Origin: Trichoplusia ni
Lineage: Eukaryota > Arthropoda > Insecta > Lepidoptera > Noctuidae
Direction of reading: 5' to 3'
DNA: 64,000 nucleotides
Assembly: GCF_003590095.1 (NCBI RefSeq)
Contig: NC_039498.1
Span: 3,596,001-3,660,000, forward strand
Shown piece after piece: positions 25,456 through 38,751 of the stretch. The notes under the pieces were generated by a model. That model saw nothing but the letters and a program-made list of their open reading frames with translations, did no database searches and had not been told where the DNA came from. The number at the start of each line of letters is the position of its first letter. Within the stretch, counting starts at the first letter, position 1. The translations under genes and the position numbers were made by a program.

Positions 25456-27854
25456 TTGGATTAAATTGCTGAGGCAATCCTTAAAAGTCTACTGTTTATT
25501 TATTTATTAAGACAGACATCAGAACGACATAGGTTAATCGCATTCATTCTTACACGAAATAACAAAAAATGTCAAGGAGTCGAAATATTGAACGCGTTGC
25601 ATTGTTAAAAAAATTCTAGACAACCTATATCTTAAAATTATGTCAACATATTGTCGTTTTATAACAGGCACATGCTGTATTTGACGCATGTAACTGAGAA
25701 TAATGGGTCACATATGTAGAGGACATGAAATGATGTACGACTCACATGAATGTAATTTGACATAGTTCGGTTTCTGTTACAAATCTTTATTCATTAATTT
25801 ATTTCTACTGTAAGTCACTGAATCCTTCGAAAACGGCTTGACCGATATTATTTTTTGGGTAATTCTCTGGATGGATCACATTAATATATTAGCCCTTCAG
25901 AACGACGGTCGTGCATAAAGTTGATTTGCGCGGTACGTGCGTTAAATACCGAGTCTGTGGCAAATCAATCATTAATTGATATCTGCAATCCCAATTATGT
26001 TGAGGTAGGCTTCCAGTCTTATCTCTAATTAATGTCTCGCTCCTTAAAAAAAACGTCCTAAATCTTGAAAATAATGACCAATTAAAATATTGATCATACA
26101 TAATTCCATAATTGGACGTGATTGTGACCATCGTTATATCATGAGATCTTTATATCGTTAATATTTTTTTGATGCATGAATTCGGCAATTTTATGTTTGA
26201 ATTCGAGTGTCCCAGGACACGAGGACTCTGGAGGAAACTGCTTCATACTTTATGTGTTGAAGAATATATTATTAGGTGTTTCTATATAATAAAGGGACTA
26301 TCTTTCGCAAGTCGAAAAGTTATAGCAAACGTTCAAAAAAAAGTAAATTGTATTACATTCTAAACTCTTTGCTATGCTTAAACAATACTTCAAACAGGGA
26401 TCGAACTTGCTATCTTTTATGTAATCTTTAAGTACCAACTGTATTTAGGGATAAGAATATTCTCCGGTATTCATATATGAATCTAACAATCGCTTAGCTG
26501 ACGTTGTATGTCCTCTATAGGGTATGTAAGGTTAATATGTATTGACTAACTTCTGGACTTTCCTTAGTAAAATTTTATGCAAGAAAAAACATTATTTTAT
26601 TATATATATGTATATATATATGAGTGTGTGAGTTTAGTGTATGTATGTAATAATTATGACCTCAAAGTCTGTAGTTACTGTCTCAATGGCCGTCACCTTG
26701 ACTGTGATAATAAAATAAAATTAATTACTGTTAAGTCCAGCGAGACTGTTAGGTATCGTCATTTACTTGAATGTACAGTACTTGTGACAGCCCTGAGCTT
26801 CCTGGTCTGATTTTGTTATAAGTTTTGGTAAATGAAGTGAGCACAGCGGGACAATAGTTTTTAAACTGATCGTGATAGCTTAGCACACATTATTCATTCG
26901 CTTGAGAGCAAGGTTTTCGAAATAAAACAACAATGTTCGTTTTATTTAGTCATTTATACAATTTCGATTCACAACTTATACGAAAAAGAAAATCATTCAT
27001 TACAGTACAGCTTAGCACTGTTACGTTACAACTTAAGTATAAAAATTGGAAAAAGCTCCAGACATACCATGGAATTTATCGAAACAGGTGTTTAAGCAAT
27101 TTATATTTATGGTCAGGTGTTTGGACACGTAGACCTTACCGATCCCCAGTCTCGAGAGGATGTTCACATTTTATCAACCTTCTACCTTTGTCTGGGTCTC
27201 ATTTGATACATTATGCGGGGTCTGAGTAATGGTTAGTTATACAATCAAACAGACAAGGTACAGTTATAAACATTTATTAGAGGTATAAGTGCAGACGTTT
27301 TTTATTGAAGTCTTGTTATAAAAGGAGTCACAGATGGCCAGTGCCTTCAACTTTGTATTATGCGAACGACTTCGATAAAAGCGCATCAGGATTCAAGCAG
27401 TTAAAAAAGGATCTCCTAAAACACCAACTGCTGCAGCTCAGGCGTGTATCGAGATGCAGGTACACGCTAATACATCCCAAAGAAACAATAAGGTCTATAG
27501 TCCAAACGAGCCTCCCACAAATGTTATCAGAAATATTCATTACTTCCGTATCATTCAGAAACTTTGCTCCGTTTCATTATAATAATATGTATATCTATCC
27601 ATCGATAAAAAGATGGCTGCTTTGTGAGCATTTCTGAGTAATACAGATGTTGGCTCCATTTAAGCGTTAAATTACAATTTATCCGTATTATCTAATCATA
27701 TGAGCCTTCGCTTCGCATGCCAGACGCAGTTACCAACCACCACATTTAAATAAAAACGATCACTGGCCGTAGTGCCTTGAAATATTTACACCATGAGGCG
27801 TTAGTGATCCAAAACAAATAATGACGTGTTCAATTTACAGTGTATGTATTCCAG

Positions 27855-28877
27855 CTGATGGATGATGTCAAACAAAACCTCGACGTGCTGACGTACCGTG
27901 GAGTCTCCCGAAAGCCGCGCGCGTGCCGCGACGCCTACGAGCACAGGGCGCCGAGAGAGGTCACCAAAATACTCGGTATGTTACGTTATCAAATCTCCTT
28001 CAGACAGCACTACACAAATATAACCAGAACTTGTTCCTTTACTTAGATGCGTGGCTGTAGTGTATCAGGCCACATTTGTGCTGTCCCCTTTATTTTAGGT
28101 AAAAACCCCGTACAATTTAAAGTGAGTATTCTACATCTCGGTCTACGAACACCGTCAGCAGCGTAATTCTCAAGTCTTTAGTTCCACGATAGCATCACAA
28201 CATCGATGTTTACATTCATTACTTTGCTATCTCTAGATAAAAATAACTTAGTGAATATTAAACTAATAATGTCTACTGAACAGGACTATGTATGGAATCG
28301 CTCGTCACATTGTATATCAAATATTTTTTGCTCGTACGATTTGATGAACTCCGAAACTGACTCATGATCACGAATATGAAGACTCTATAGTACCGGACAG
28401 AAGTTCCATAAAATAACGAACTTCAATGAACTATCCAGCGATGTCTTCGACATTCCTAATACAAGCACTTGACATTGCACCATTGGTTTTAAAATTTCAA
28501 ATTACTATCCCAATAGAGGACATAAATATACACAAGTCGTTTAGATAACAATGCAATAGTATTCTTTATATTTCTCATCCGATTCTATAACTTGCTAGAC
28601 TAGTATGTTATTTATGTGTACGATGTGATGTTGTGAGTTTTGCGCATCACAAGTTTTTGGTAATCATTTCGTTTTTTTTTAATTGGTAAATTTTAACAAA
28701 CGCTTCGAACATAGTTTCCGTTTAACTACAGGTGGGTGTTACGCCAATCACATGACAAGGGAGCAATGCAAAGTTCTTTCGTGTGAGACGTTGTTTCAAT
28801 CAACCATTAACAATGATAAGGCGGTGTACGTTCAGTGCCGGCCATGTATCAATGGAAACAACGTCGACGACCCCTAA
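27855..28877 (+). CDS. Small cysteine-rich protein, 3' two coding exons (5' end not found)
   Basis: Exon 27855-27975 (acceptor 'tattccag', donor G|gtatgt, phase 1) joins exon 28732-28877 (acceptor 'actacag', stop TAA) into 88 open codons. I do not recognise the protein. It contains six cysteines in the order RACRD, GGCYANHMTREQC, VLSC, VQCRPC; spacing from the second is C-x9-C-x4-C-x18-C-x2-C. That is compatible with three disulfides and an extracellular protein. A basic patch (SRKPRAC) precedes the first Cys. Both exons are GC-richer than flanking DNA and use codons like a real gene. An in-frame ATG occurs in the first exon (27858) and another overlaps the acceptor (27840), so the exon might hold the start; a secreted protein would need an upstream signal-peptide exon. 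AATAAA at 29245 could be its poly(A) signal. Confidence 0.6.
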
Positions 28878-29244
28878 GCGTATTCCCTGATGCACGAGCG
28901 ATGGGACCGTGACAAATTAATTTATTTTATTCGGAAAATTTGTACTTAATTAAGAATTATCTGTTGGCCAATTACTGAACCTATGTTACATTAACTATAG
29001 GAGCTAGAAAATGGCATTCTTTTCCACCATTACACCTATTTATCTAATAATACTGGATGGATATTAAATATAATAAATTATCGCGAAAAATTCAGATTAT
29101 TTCATAAGATCTCATCATTTTTTTTGTAAGTATACTAGTCGAAAAGCTCTTAATATTATAAATCCTTAATGTTATGTATTGTAAGAGGATAATGTAATTA
29201 TGTATCTAGAGAATTCGCTCCAATTTAACTTACATTAAGTGATG

Positions 29245-29250
29245 AATAAA
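29245..29250 (+). terminator. Candidate poly(A) signal of the cysteine-rich gene
   Basis: AATAAA within 'gatgaataaaatag', 368 nt after the TAA at 28877. It is the first canonical hexamer I noticed downstream. AT-rich sequence makes chance matches likely. Confidence 0.3.
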
Positions 29251-32200
29251 ATAGTTAGTTATTACATATTAAAATCCAAATCATAATTTAAGCTCGTAGC
29301 TAGCGTAACCCGATTTATTGTGTATGCAATATTGTTCATGATTCAGGCGTCGAAACACAATACAATCAACTTTGAATCAAGATCAAAGCTCCTTAAAAAA
29401 TTGTATAATTTTGAAAAAACCAATTGTGTAAACTCTTGTGTATAATTAATTAATGAATTTTATATAAATAGATATTATAAATATTGCCAATAATCTTAGA
29501 GTGATAATTTTTACAAATAAATAATGTATAGATGTTACCGATGCTAGTATATACGATATTCAATTTGAGATTGGTGACTTTATATCCAATATATGAACAC
29601 GCTTTGACCTGGACGGAGAGGGGCCAGTGATTAAGGAAAATTATACCTACGAGGATAAAATACTCTTAGCGCTCGTCACACTGCTCTGTCGATCTCTATA
29701 AAGTTTAAATCAATAAAACGCGTAGTGTGACCGACGTGTAAGCCCTAGACGTAATATTAATAGTAATTCAGCTCTGCAATGACTATATACTGGAACGTTA
29801 AGCGCAATAACACGCGAGGCAGCTATCAAGACAAAAACTGGCACATTTTTATTAAAACCCGCAAAACATACAGCGGGGTCCCATCGTACGTTTCGGAATT
29901 CATGCAAACGCAACGGCCACGTTCGTCCTTCAGCCGAAACAATCCAAGCAAAACATATTAAAACGTTTCTAAAATAAACAACAATGTTTTAGATATACCA
30001 CACACTGCTAAAAGTTTGCAGATATCACCTAACTATAATTCTTAAATTAAATTCAATTTAATTTACAGATAAAATTACTGATTACAGTTGTTTCCTAAAG
30101 ACCATATTAAATATAGTCTGTCGTAACGGACATTTCAGACTTCTTAATAAATTTAAAATTTTTCCAACTCCATCCTAACTACAAAATTGATATTTAAGTA
30201 GTACTCAAGTAAATAGAAAATTGTGATTTCTCTTGTGAAATCTATGTGGTTTAACTATCTAGATTATTTAATATTTTCGTTCCTTTAAAACAATAATAAC
30301 TGGAGAATGTTTGACGAAGTGTGATGGTTGAGAAATAATTCCTTCTGTTACGCACCGGGCCCGTGTTAGCCGTCTCTGTATACATACACTACGTACGAAA
30401 TATCAACTAATAATACTGAGCGAAAATTATAATACGCCTATTTTAACTGGCGTAACTACAATTTTGGCCAACTTGAGTAATTCACAATTTACCACTATTC
30501 TGTTTCTTGTATATGAGAGTCGACCACACAGGTCTTACACGATCCTATGCCTTCCAAGGGAACGTCGCTGTGACAAGGCCCGCAGTACATCTGAGCGCGC
30601 AACGTGTGCCCTAAACAGCTGCAAGCTCTCCTCAAGTCATCTGCACTCCGCGACACTACTGGCGAGCTGGTCTCGCGCCGGTTACATCTACTTAGGGTAC
30701 AGTTTAGCCAGAGATGTTGACACCATTACAATATGTCGTACCACTTGTGATATTTTTGCTCAACAACGCAGCAATATTAACTGCAGACAAGAATAGAGAG
30801 CGCGAGACTAGTTGAAGTTCACACGGCTGTCGCCCGACAGGCGCGCCTTTCAAATGTTTTGTTACAATAAATCTGATAAAGTAGATAGGTTACAATCGAC
30901 CAAGACTCATTTACACCAAGTTCTCTAAACTACGAACATTCTGAAGCGTAAGACGTCTAAGCTGAAGACTGTGTAATATCTCTGTCACTTGAGATTGATT
31001 CTAAATGCAGGATTCTACTACACAATTATTTGCTATGATTAAACAGACACACATAATGTAAATGAGATTTAGTCATTCTTTAACATCACACCATCACTGC
31101 AACACAACGACAATACGAACACCCAGTTTCATACTATTCATGTTCGCAGATTCATGTTACACTCGAAAATTAAATATTAATTATACATTTTCCTTTGACC
31201 GTTTGAATTTAATATGTTAAAACACTGACTAAGACTGACTTTGTTTTTGTGCCGTGGCCCGTTTCAAGGTGCTTACAATTTTGGTAAATGGGGTTGAGTA
31301 AGGGAATGCAGTCTTTAAATTGAAAACAAGGCTCACGGACATAGCTTGCAAAACCCGCAAGCAGTGCCAGTCAGCGAAAATAAATAAATTAATCAACTTC
31401 CATAATTTGACAATCAAGATGAATTCTAGAGTAACGAAAATTATGAGATCGAGTGGAGAGGTATGAAAAACTGCGTCATTGCTTGTTCAAAAATATGTGG
31501 TAGTTGTCATCAGATAGAAGCAAAATAATTGTATGAGTTTTTTCAAAACATGGTTAAAGTCCTCAAATCATCTGTCTCACTGACATGGCTTGCAAAACCC
31601 AGCAAGCTCAAATGACAGTGAGTTATAAAGACCAAGGTTCACATAAAACAAAGACCAAGAAGGAAACAGAGAGGAGTTTTTGACTCAGAGAAGAGAGAAA
31701 AGTTATGACGCAGTTTGTGAAACTTATCTGACTTGGAGAGGATTACTCTTTCATTGATAATATTGTAGCTTTTGTAGATTTTGATCTGTATGGTTGATTG
31801 TTCTAAAGTTTTACAAGGGGTGTGTCTTCATAACGTCATGTAAATTATTATTGTTTAACAGATAATTCATCTTTAGGCCAAGTCATATTTTATAATCCAA
31901 ATTTATTTCGGTAATTGTGAGTGACGTAACGTAAAAACTGGGTGTTTGCTTTGTTCGTAGCTGATTGGTTCGTTATTGCCGCGTTGCAGCTTCCTTCACA
32001 AGTATAAAAACAGGACCCGTGTGCTATCCGATTTTATAAACTATATAACACAATGCTTACTACACTTTAAACTTGGTACATTAACATTGATTGACATTAA
32101 TTATAACCGTCGCGACAGCCTCGGCTTTTTACGTATATGTTACATGAAATGTATACACTGTCTACTACATCCGTACATTAAACACAAATCGAATATATTG

Positions 32201-34117
32201 ACAAATGAAATGACTATATGATAGTCTTCACATATTGTTCATCTGTAATATGTTCAACATTAACGACTGAAACCTTTGACGATTCGATTCATTCTGGGAA
32301 ACTATTCACAACAAACTGTGTAGTGAGCAGTGTTGCAGAGCGCGTCGCGCAGCAGGCGCCGCCCGCGCGGGCAGCCTCGCGGCTCGCCTGCGGGCGGTGG
32401 GCGCGCGCCTTGCAGCCCCGCCTCTTATTATATGCCAACATTTACAATCAGACTTCTCTTTGTCACACATAAAATCACATTCAGTACAATCAAGACTATC
32501 ATAATAAATTAATTTGCCAAACAATTCGAATCTAATTGACAGACATTACTGATATATTTTACAACGAAGACACTCAAATTATTATAATGTATGTAATCAG
32601 TAAATAATGCTTGCCCCGAAGCATGTCATTGTCCTTATCTGAACGTTCACTGTCACTGTTTGTCATGGCCGAGGTTTAGAGCGTGTGCTCTGTGTCCATT
32701 TTCTTAGCGAGTTCTCTAACAGTGACTGTCGACCTAAACAATTCGCTATTCTACGCCATCTTGTAAACTCTGCCTCTGCATTAAATATATATACAAAAGG
32801 AGTAATATAGTAGCACATCCAACGCACTCCGTATATATTTCTCGTGACCTTCATTCGTTTCCCTCGTATCGCAAACCTCTGCCCGCGGCGGGCCGAGCGC
32901 GGCCGGTCTCAGTCACTGTTACAGATCCGCGTTACAAAATCTATTATTATATATTACACAGAATAGTTATGTTATTATAATTAAACACCAATTTACACTG
33001 AATAACACTGATTTTTAAATATTTATCTACATATTATTCACACGGTATAATTTCAGTCAGAAGGAATGATCAGGGTTGAAGACCAATTTAAGATTACGAA
33101 CGTGCCGTAAGCATGTCTTAAGCTCTCTCTAAACTGTAAGCATGACGGTGCAAAGTTTCTAAAACTTCCTATTGTTACAACTGCTCTGTGCAAAGTCCAT
33201 TTAAACTGACCGACGAGTACATATGGCTACATACGATCCTATAGAATCGATAGGGTCCATTAAATTGTAATCTTGAAATTGGCCTTGTAGCAATAGACGG
33301 ACAATAAGTGGGTCGAAAGATATTACCCAGTATAAGGGCAGCACTTAACTACTATCAATACCTACTAAACTACACTAGACTATAATATAGGGCGTAAATA
33401 TGTCTTTTCACCTAGATGTTTAACGCTATGAAATGTGTAATAATGATATGATCAAAGAATTATATCGGATGTAACCTATACCTAATAATTAATTGTCTTC
33501 ATTACAACTCAAGTGTAACTAAGTCTTTAGACAGACAGACGGAAACTTCTGTACCCGATAACGAAACTTTTGTAACATTCAGCGATCTCCTACGTCAGTT
33601 GTCGGTGTCAAGTTATAGTCCACCTTTAATAACGCAACAAACTAGTACCATTTAATATTATTGTTAAATGAATTTACACGTAAACGTGTAAACAAGATTA
33701 CTGAATACGACTTACTGTAGAACAAATGCTACAAAAGTTAAACAAATGCATACTGTTTTTTAAAAAAATGCAAAAATAACATTATTATTTAAATGTGGTG
33801 AGTAATGTTTGATTCACTAACAACTGAGGTGACTACCGCCGCGGTAGAGTCGCTCCTAAGTAAACATAAGGAAGTAGAGGTGGTCTGTAAGGTGTTCCTT
33901 GCAATTGATTGTCTTTGTAGTCGCGTCTGTCGCCTGCCTTACTTACAAAACATATATTAATAAATTCACTTCTTTCTAGATATGTTTAAACTGTATAAGC
34001 TAATACAATCGTTATGCTTTTCGTAAACGATCGAAAATATAACCGTCCTTGCATACGACAAATAGACTTATCGAGGCGCACGACAAGTGCGCGCCGCGCG
34101 TGCCGGCGAGCGTCGTG

Positions 34118-34125
34118 TGACGTCA
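34118..34125. promoter_or_regulatory. Perfect CRE palindrome in a GC-rich island
   Basis: TGACGTCA, the full CREB/ATF site, lies at the edge of a GC-rich stretch (34075-34140). Placement in a CpG-rich patch makes a regulatory role more plausible than for the AT-rich intronic copies. Confidence 0.35.
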
Positions 34126-35145
34126 CTTGTCGGCGGACATCCTCGTCACAACCATCCTCTGCTCTACATTAAAAATAATCAACATCGATAAATTATCCAC
34201 AAAGTAACAATAATGATGATAGACAAATCGCCGTCACGTTACATCTATTACATTAAATAATCGTGTGTATAACTATAATATAGCCGAGACTGTTGCGCGA
34301 CAAGTACGGGGCACGGGGACCGAGGGCGGGGAACATCGAGGGTACTGGGATGAACGTGGAGATTATTGGTATACTGGAATATTATATTGATATTGTATCA
34401 CGCACGACGATATTACAACATAAATATACGGTAACTTATTCTAAGATCAATCTGGTTTCACGAAATATCTTCACATGATTTTGGTAAATGCTTGTTGTCC
34501 CGAAACTGCCACTCTGACGTCGCGACCGATGGTAGAGCTCCTACGATGACGAGCAGACGTGAGGTGTGAGGCGATGACAGGCGCGCCGCGGCGGGCGCGG
34601 CCGGCGCCGGCGGCAGCTCGGCTCCGAGTGACAGTTCTGATCCGGCTGATCACCTGACAGAAGCGAACAAGTGGCCGGGCCCCGGCGGCGGCGGGCCAGC
34701 GCGGCGGCGTGCGGCGCGCCTCCCGCCCATATCAACTATTTATAAACTATGGTCAAGCGTAAGCGACACTTGGAAATGTCCTCCGCGAACGGAACTATAT
34801 AGGCCTATCATAGTTATTGATTAGTATCTTTTTTGTCACAAAGAACCTAATTACAGTGTTAATTATGTTATAGAAAGTGTATATAAGCGGTTATTAAGCT
34901 GTTCGATTATTAAGTATTTACAATAGGTGTAGTGAGCTGATCGCGCTCACAGTATAGAAGCGTATTTAAAAGATTTTTTTATTGTTTTTATGATTTTTTA
35001 TAGTTGAAAACAAGTCGTCCCTAACAATACGATATATGTATATGATATACCTAATTGGGTCTGAGTTTGAGTGAAGCGGCTATTTATAAAAGTTCACAAG
35101 TAGGTAGGGTTATGGTGTCGGGTTTGTCGGCGGGATCGTGTCGGT

Positions 35146-35191
35146 CGGGCGGTGGGGGCGGTGGGGGCGGCGGGGGGCGGGGGCGGCGAGC
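35146..35191 (+). other. G-run tract, possible G-quadruplex
   Basis: The tract has runs of 3, 5, 5, 6 and 5 guanines separated by one to four bases ('gtgggggcggtgggggcggc' and neighbours), in otherwise AT-rich DNA. On the plus strand it satisfies the usual four-tract G-quadruplex rule. It is also compatible with Sp/KLF factor binding. Confidence 0.55.
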
Positions 35192-35879
35192 TCAGACGCT
35201 GGTCACACGTGGCAGGGTGGCGGGGAGCGCGCCGGCAGCCGGCCGCGCCACACTGCCGCCGCGCTGTGGCGTCGGCTCGCCACGTCTGGAAACATCGGGG
35301 GGGCCTGATTAAAACATAGCATTGTAGTTCCCAACAAACCGATACAACAGCCAGGTCATCAGGGTTCGGAAACACAGGGTACCTACTAACATCGAAAGGA
35401 CACCAGGGCACTAACACTATTCGACAAACAACACACAGGGTCTCGGGGTTGAGGTAGAGCTACAACTGCTATTCGCTTTATTGTAGAGACTAAATAGTAT
35501 TCGATTTGATTTTGTCTAAATAACATATCCGACCTACCTTCCTATTTGAAAGACCACACTAAACATAAAAACCTCAAGTTTTTACAGCGGTATACTGTTT
35601 CTGACAAATCGTTTTCACGTGTCCTTCTTTAACTGCCGCTCTATGCTGTACGCCATCCTGATTCTACAACTGAAACAGTGTTAGTTGAGGTAGATCCTGT
35701 GGGATCTTAATACTTATTTATTATCATTTAGCCATAATAAGTACGCAACCACTTGCTAAATGCTCTGATTTTTCTATATATAATTATAATTGGCCTTTGC
35801 CTCGCCTGGCCATTTCCCTCTTTAAAACAGAAAATCTCCAAAGCATTTGAAAACTCTCGGGAGAAACATGTGTTAATCT

Positions 35880-35999
35880 TAGTTATAAACTACCTGTGTT
35901 GAGTTTCGTCTTTATCCGTGCAGTGGATTTTGCGTGAAAGAGGACCATATCCATTCATCCATATATTCGAACTTTCGCATTAATAATATTAGTAGGATT
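35880..35999 (+). repeat. Tail of a dispersed lepidopteran repeat
   Basis: 'ccgtgcagtggattttgcgt', then 'gaaagaggac' and 'gcattaataatattagtagg' is the tail portion of the same class of repeats as 15802-16024. The 5' boundary is uncertain. Confidence 0.55.
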
Positions 36000-38339
36000 T
36001 ATGGAAAGACAGCGAGCCATGTTGTAGAGTTTGATGTGCAGTTTTTCATTTCCTTTTGTTCAGTGAGGTGTCAGGAGTCAGATGAAATAAATATTTCCGA
36101 ATTTGAATTTTACGTTGTTCCACTCTGACTTCTCTTGTTCTTCCTTTTTGTGAAAACAATTGACTCCATATTTGCTTCACAGATTTAAGATATATTCTTG
36201 AATGTTGCTCTTGTGTGAATAAACAAAAACTGTGTGAGTTGCTCCTCTCTTTGGCTGATTTATTTAATTTTTATTCGTTACTGAATTCAAACGATTGTAA
36301 ACGCTGTCATCGACAGTCGGAAACGATTAGTTTCTACAACGTGCAAGTAATTATCCTGAAAAAAAAAACATTATGGCCGAATTCAAAAATTCCTTCGTTT
36401 TGAAGCTCCCTCACTCTTCATCTTACTAGTGAAATTTGACAATTCTTGCCTTTTTTGGATTTCGTATCCCAAGGGTAAAAAGGACAACCTGAAATTTCTC
36501 GGGATCCCCTCAACTTTATACTTTTAAATCTATTTTCACCCAACCAATTTGATTTTATTCATCCTATTTTTACGGAAACCTCAATGTCGTAAGTCGCCCT
36601 TGACCGCTTTTTTGCAGTCCTGAAATAAAACTACAACTATTTTTCAGATCAAAATTAAACTATTTTCATAAAATAACGGAGGACGAACACTACTTAAGTA
36701 CCTGCTTAAGTAAACGTTCACATTTTAAATTGTCTAAATAGAACTTGTTCAACTAAAGCATTTGAATGCCGCTGTCTCATTAAATCCGTTCACTGCCGAG
36801 ACAGACCGCATTAAATTTTAATGAAAAATGCATTAACTTAAGTCTGGATTTTAAACGATGTCATTTTGACACGAGATATGGTACCGGGGAATAAATATGA
36901 AGGCAGACGCGACTAAGTTATAACCGGGTGAGGCAAAACTCCGGCTAATGCGAAACTTGGAGCCTCATATACAGCTAATCCGAATAATCTCAATTTATCT
37001 ATTTTTAACTTTTACGCACCTAAAGGAAAATGGGTACCCTATTACTGACCAAGATATATCTTATGAATTGTGATGGCTAGACAGTAAATTGAAATTTTCA
37101 CTCTATCAACAACGATAGCAGTATCATTAACGATTTCATGTCAACTTTAAACATGGAAGTGGGGTTAGTTGATTAGCAGAACAGATAATACTTACATGTA
37201 GGAAAAAGGTCGTAAATATTTTAAGAAATAAGATTTAATTATTAAAATATATATCGACATTTGTGTGTTCGAGATTTCAAGGTAGCATCGAATCATTTCA
37301 CTTATGGTCTGTCTCGCATTCTTCTAGATATCCAGTTATGAATTGAATAAGTATGTTATGTCCCATAAATATTGCAATTATTGAAAAGTATAATTATTTA
37401 TTATTTTACAATACGAGCCCATTTGAAAATCATTACAGACAATAAATGTAAAAATATCATCTTAAAGATTAAGATACGTTTCATAAAATAGTAGTTAATA
37501 ACATGTAAACTGGATATCTCAATTATGAAAAATCGGTTCAGATGCTTTGCGAAGTATTCAAAAGTCAATCAATCAAACATGGAGCGGTCAGATTGGCTTT
37601 AGTACCCGTTATTTTAAAACATTACTAATGTACTAGATGTTGGTCAAATTTACTTGCTGTCTCATTTATGGAATGAACTATAACTATAACGAAATTTGCC
37701 TCGTTTCACCAGTAGAGGTAATTCAATGCCAAAGTGCTGGGACCCACCATGCAGTTAAATATATTATGCTTCACTGTAGACAACATAGACAATCAAGTAT
37801 GTCAGAATTCATTAACGCTCTTTATGAAAAGAACCCACGAATATATATAAATAATAAACCCTATTATTAAATATGATTTATTGATTAAATACAATCTGTT
37901 CTGCTTCCTGTGTTTTAATTATTCCAATTACTGTAAATAAATATTGTAATGTCATTAAAAGAAACATCAAAACCGTTACGAAATAAATAGACTAGACTAT
38001 TTAATAAATCTACTAACTTAAAACCAAAAGGAACGACTAAGCTTTAACCTAAAAAAACGAAACGTAAAAAGAAATCCCGTCGCAAAAATGTTTTTACCGT
38101 AAGTTAAGCACCCTACAAAAAGCCACATTACTATTCAAAGTCAGTCGGAAGTTCTCCGTCTAATTAAGCCGACAAGTACGCCAATCCGTCGCAGAAATGC
38201 GGCAGAAATCTGCAGGCGCGAGCGTGCCCTAGCAACGTGCTCCAATGACCCAGTGACAACACTGGACGTCCGTGAAAAATGGCGCAGCGACTTATTTACA
38301 AATACCGCTCCGTATGTTGTCTTGTCGTCGACCGCCGAT

Positions 38340-38480
38340 AGCGGGCTGAGCTAGCGGCGGCGCGCGGCGAGCACGTGGCGTGCGGGCGGCCGTGACGTCA
38401 CGGGCGCGCGGTGCCGCAGCGGCTATCGATCGCCGCCCCGCATCCATTCAAGCCCCCGGCAAGGACGCCGCTGCACCTAT
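38340..38480. promoter_or_regulatory. CpG-rich island with E-box and CRE
   Basis: This GC-rich block contains CACGTG (38372-38377) and the CRE palindrome TGACGTCA (38393-38400) 15 bp apart, plus many CpGs. No exon can be assigned. Such a cluster suggests a promoter or enhancer, for example of an unseen transcript or of Shaker. Confidence 0.4.
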
Positions 38481-38751
38481 GCGACGTGTGTGCACTGAAT
38501 GGTGCCATTCACTCAACATTTCGCCATCGTTCATAAAACACGCAACGATTTTATTACCACGCTACACCCCTCTGCAGGCTCGTTTATAATAATGAAGTTA
38601 TGTAATGCTAGCGCCGGGGACTCTGCGTGTTTACGAACACGGTTCATCGAATCCGTTAATATTGATATCATCTTTTATACGTCATGTACGATAGATAGTT
38701 AATATAATGTATTTCCAATTTGCATTAACAATCTTTATCCAGACTCAAAAT

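Larger units (their letters stand above)
20506..27854. other. Intergenic region between angel and the cysteine-rich gene
   Basis: After the angel stop comes about 2 kb of AT-rich DNA that probably begins with the angel 3' UTR. It is followed by several repeat-derived blocks (annotated separately at 22579, 23780 and 25240). The ORFs present are short, lack coding-like composition and do not connect through splice sites. If the gene at 27855 has a signal-peptide exon it may lie here, but I could not identify it. Confidence 0.5.

Noticed and set aside
32218..32524. ORFs over the GC island at 32.3 kb
   Set aside because: Same compositional effect; no splice sites that join to a neighbouring exon and no known motif.
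35055..35417. ORFs on both strands over the GC-rich island at 35.2 kb
   Set aside because: Gly/Arg/Ala-rich translations open in several frames, as expected from GC-rich sequence without stop codons.
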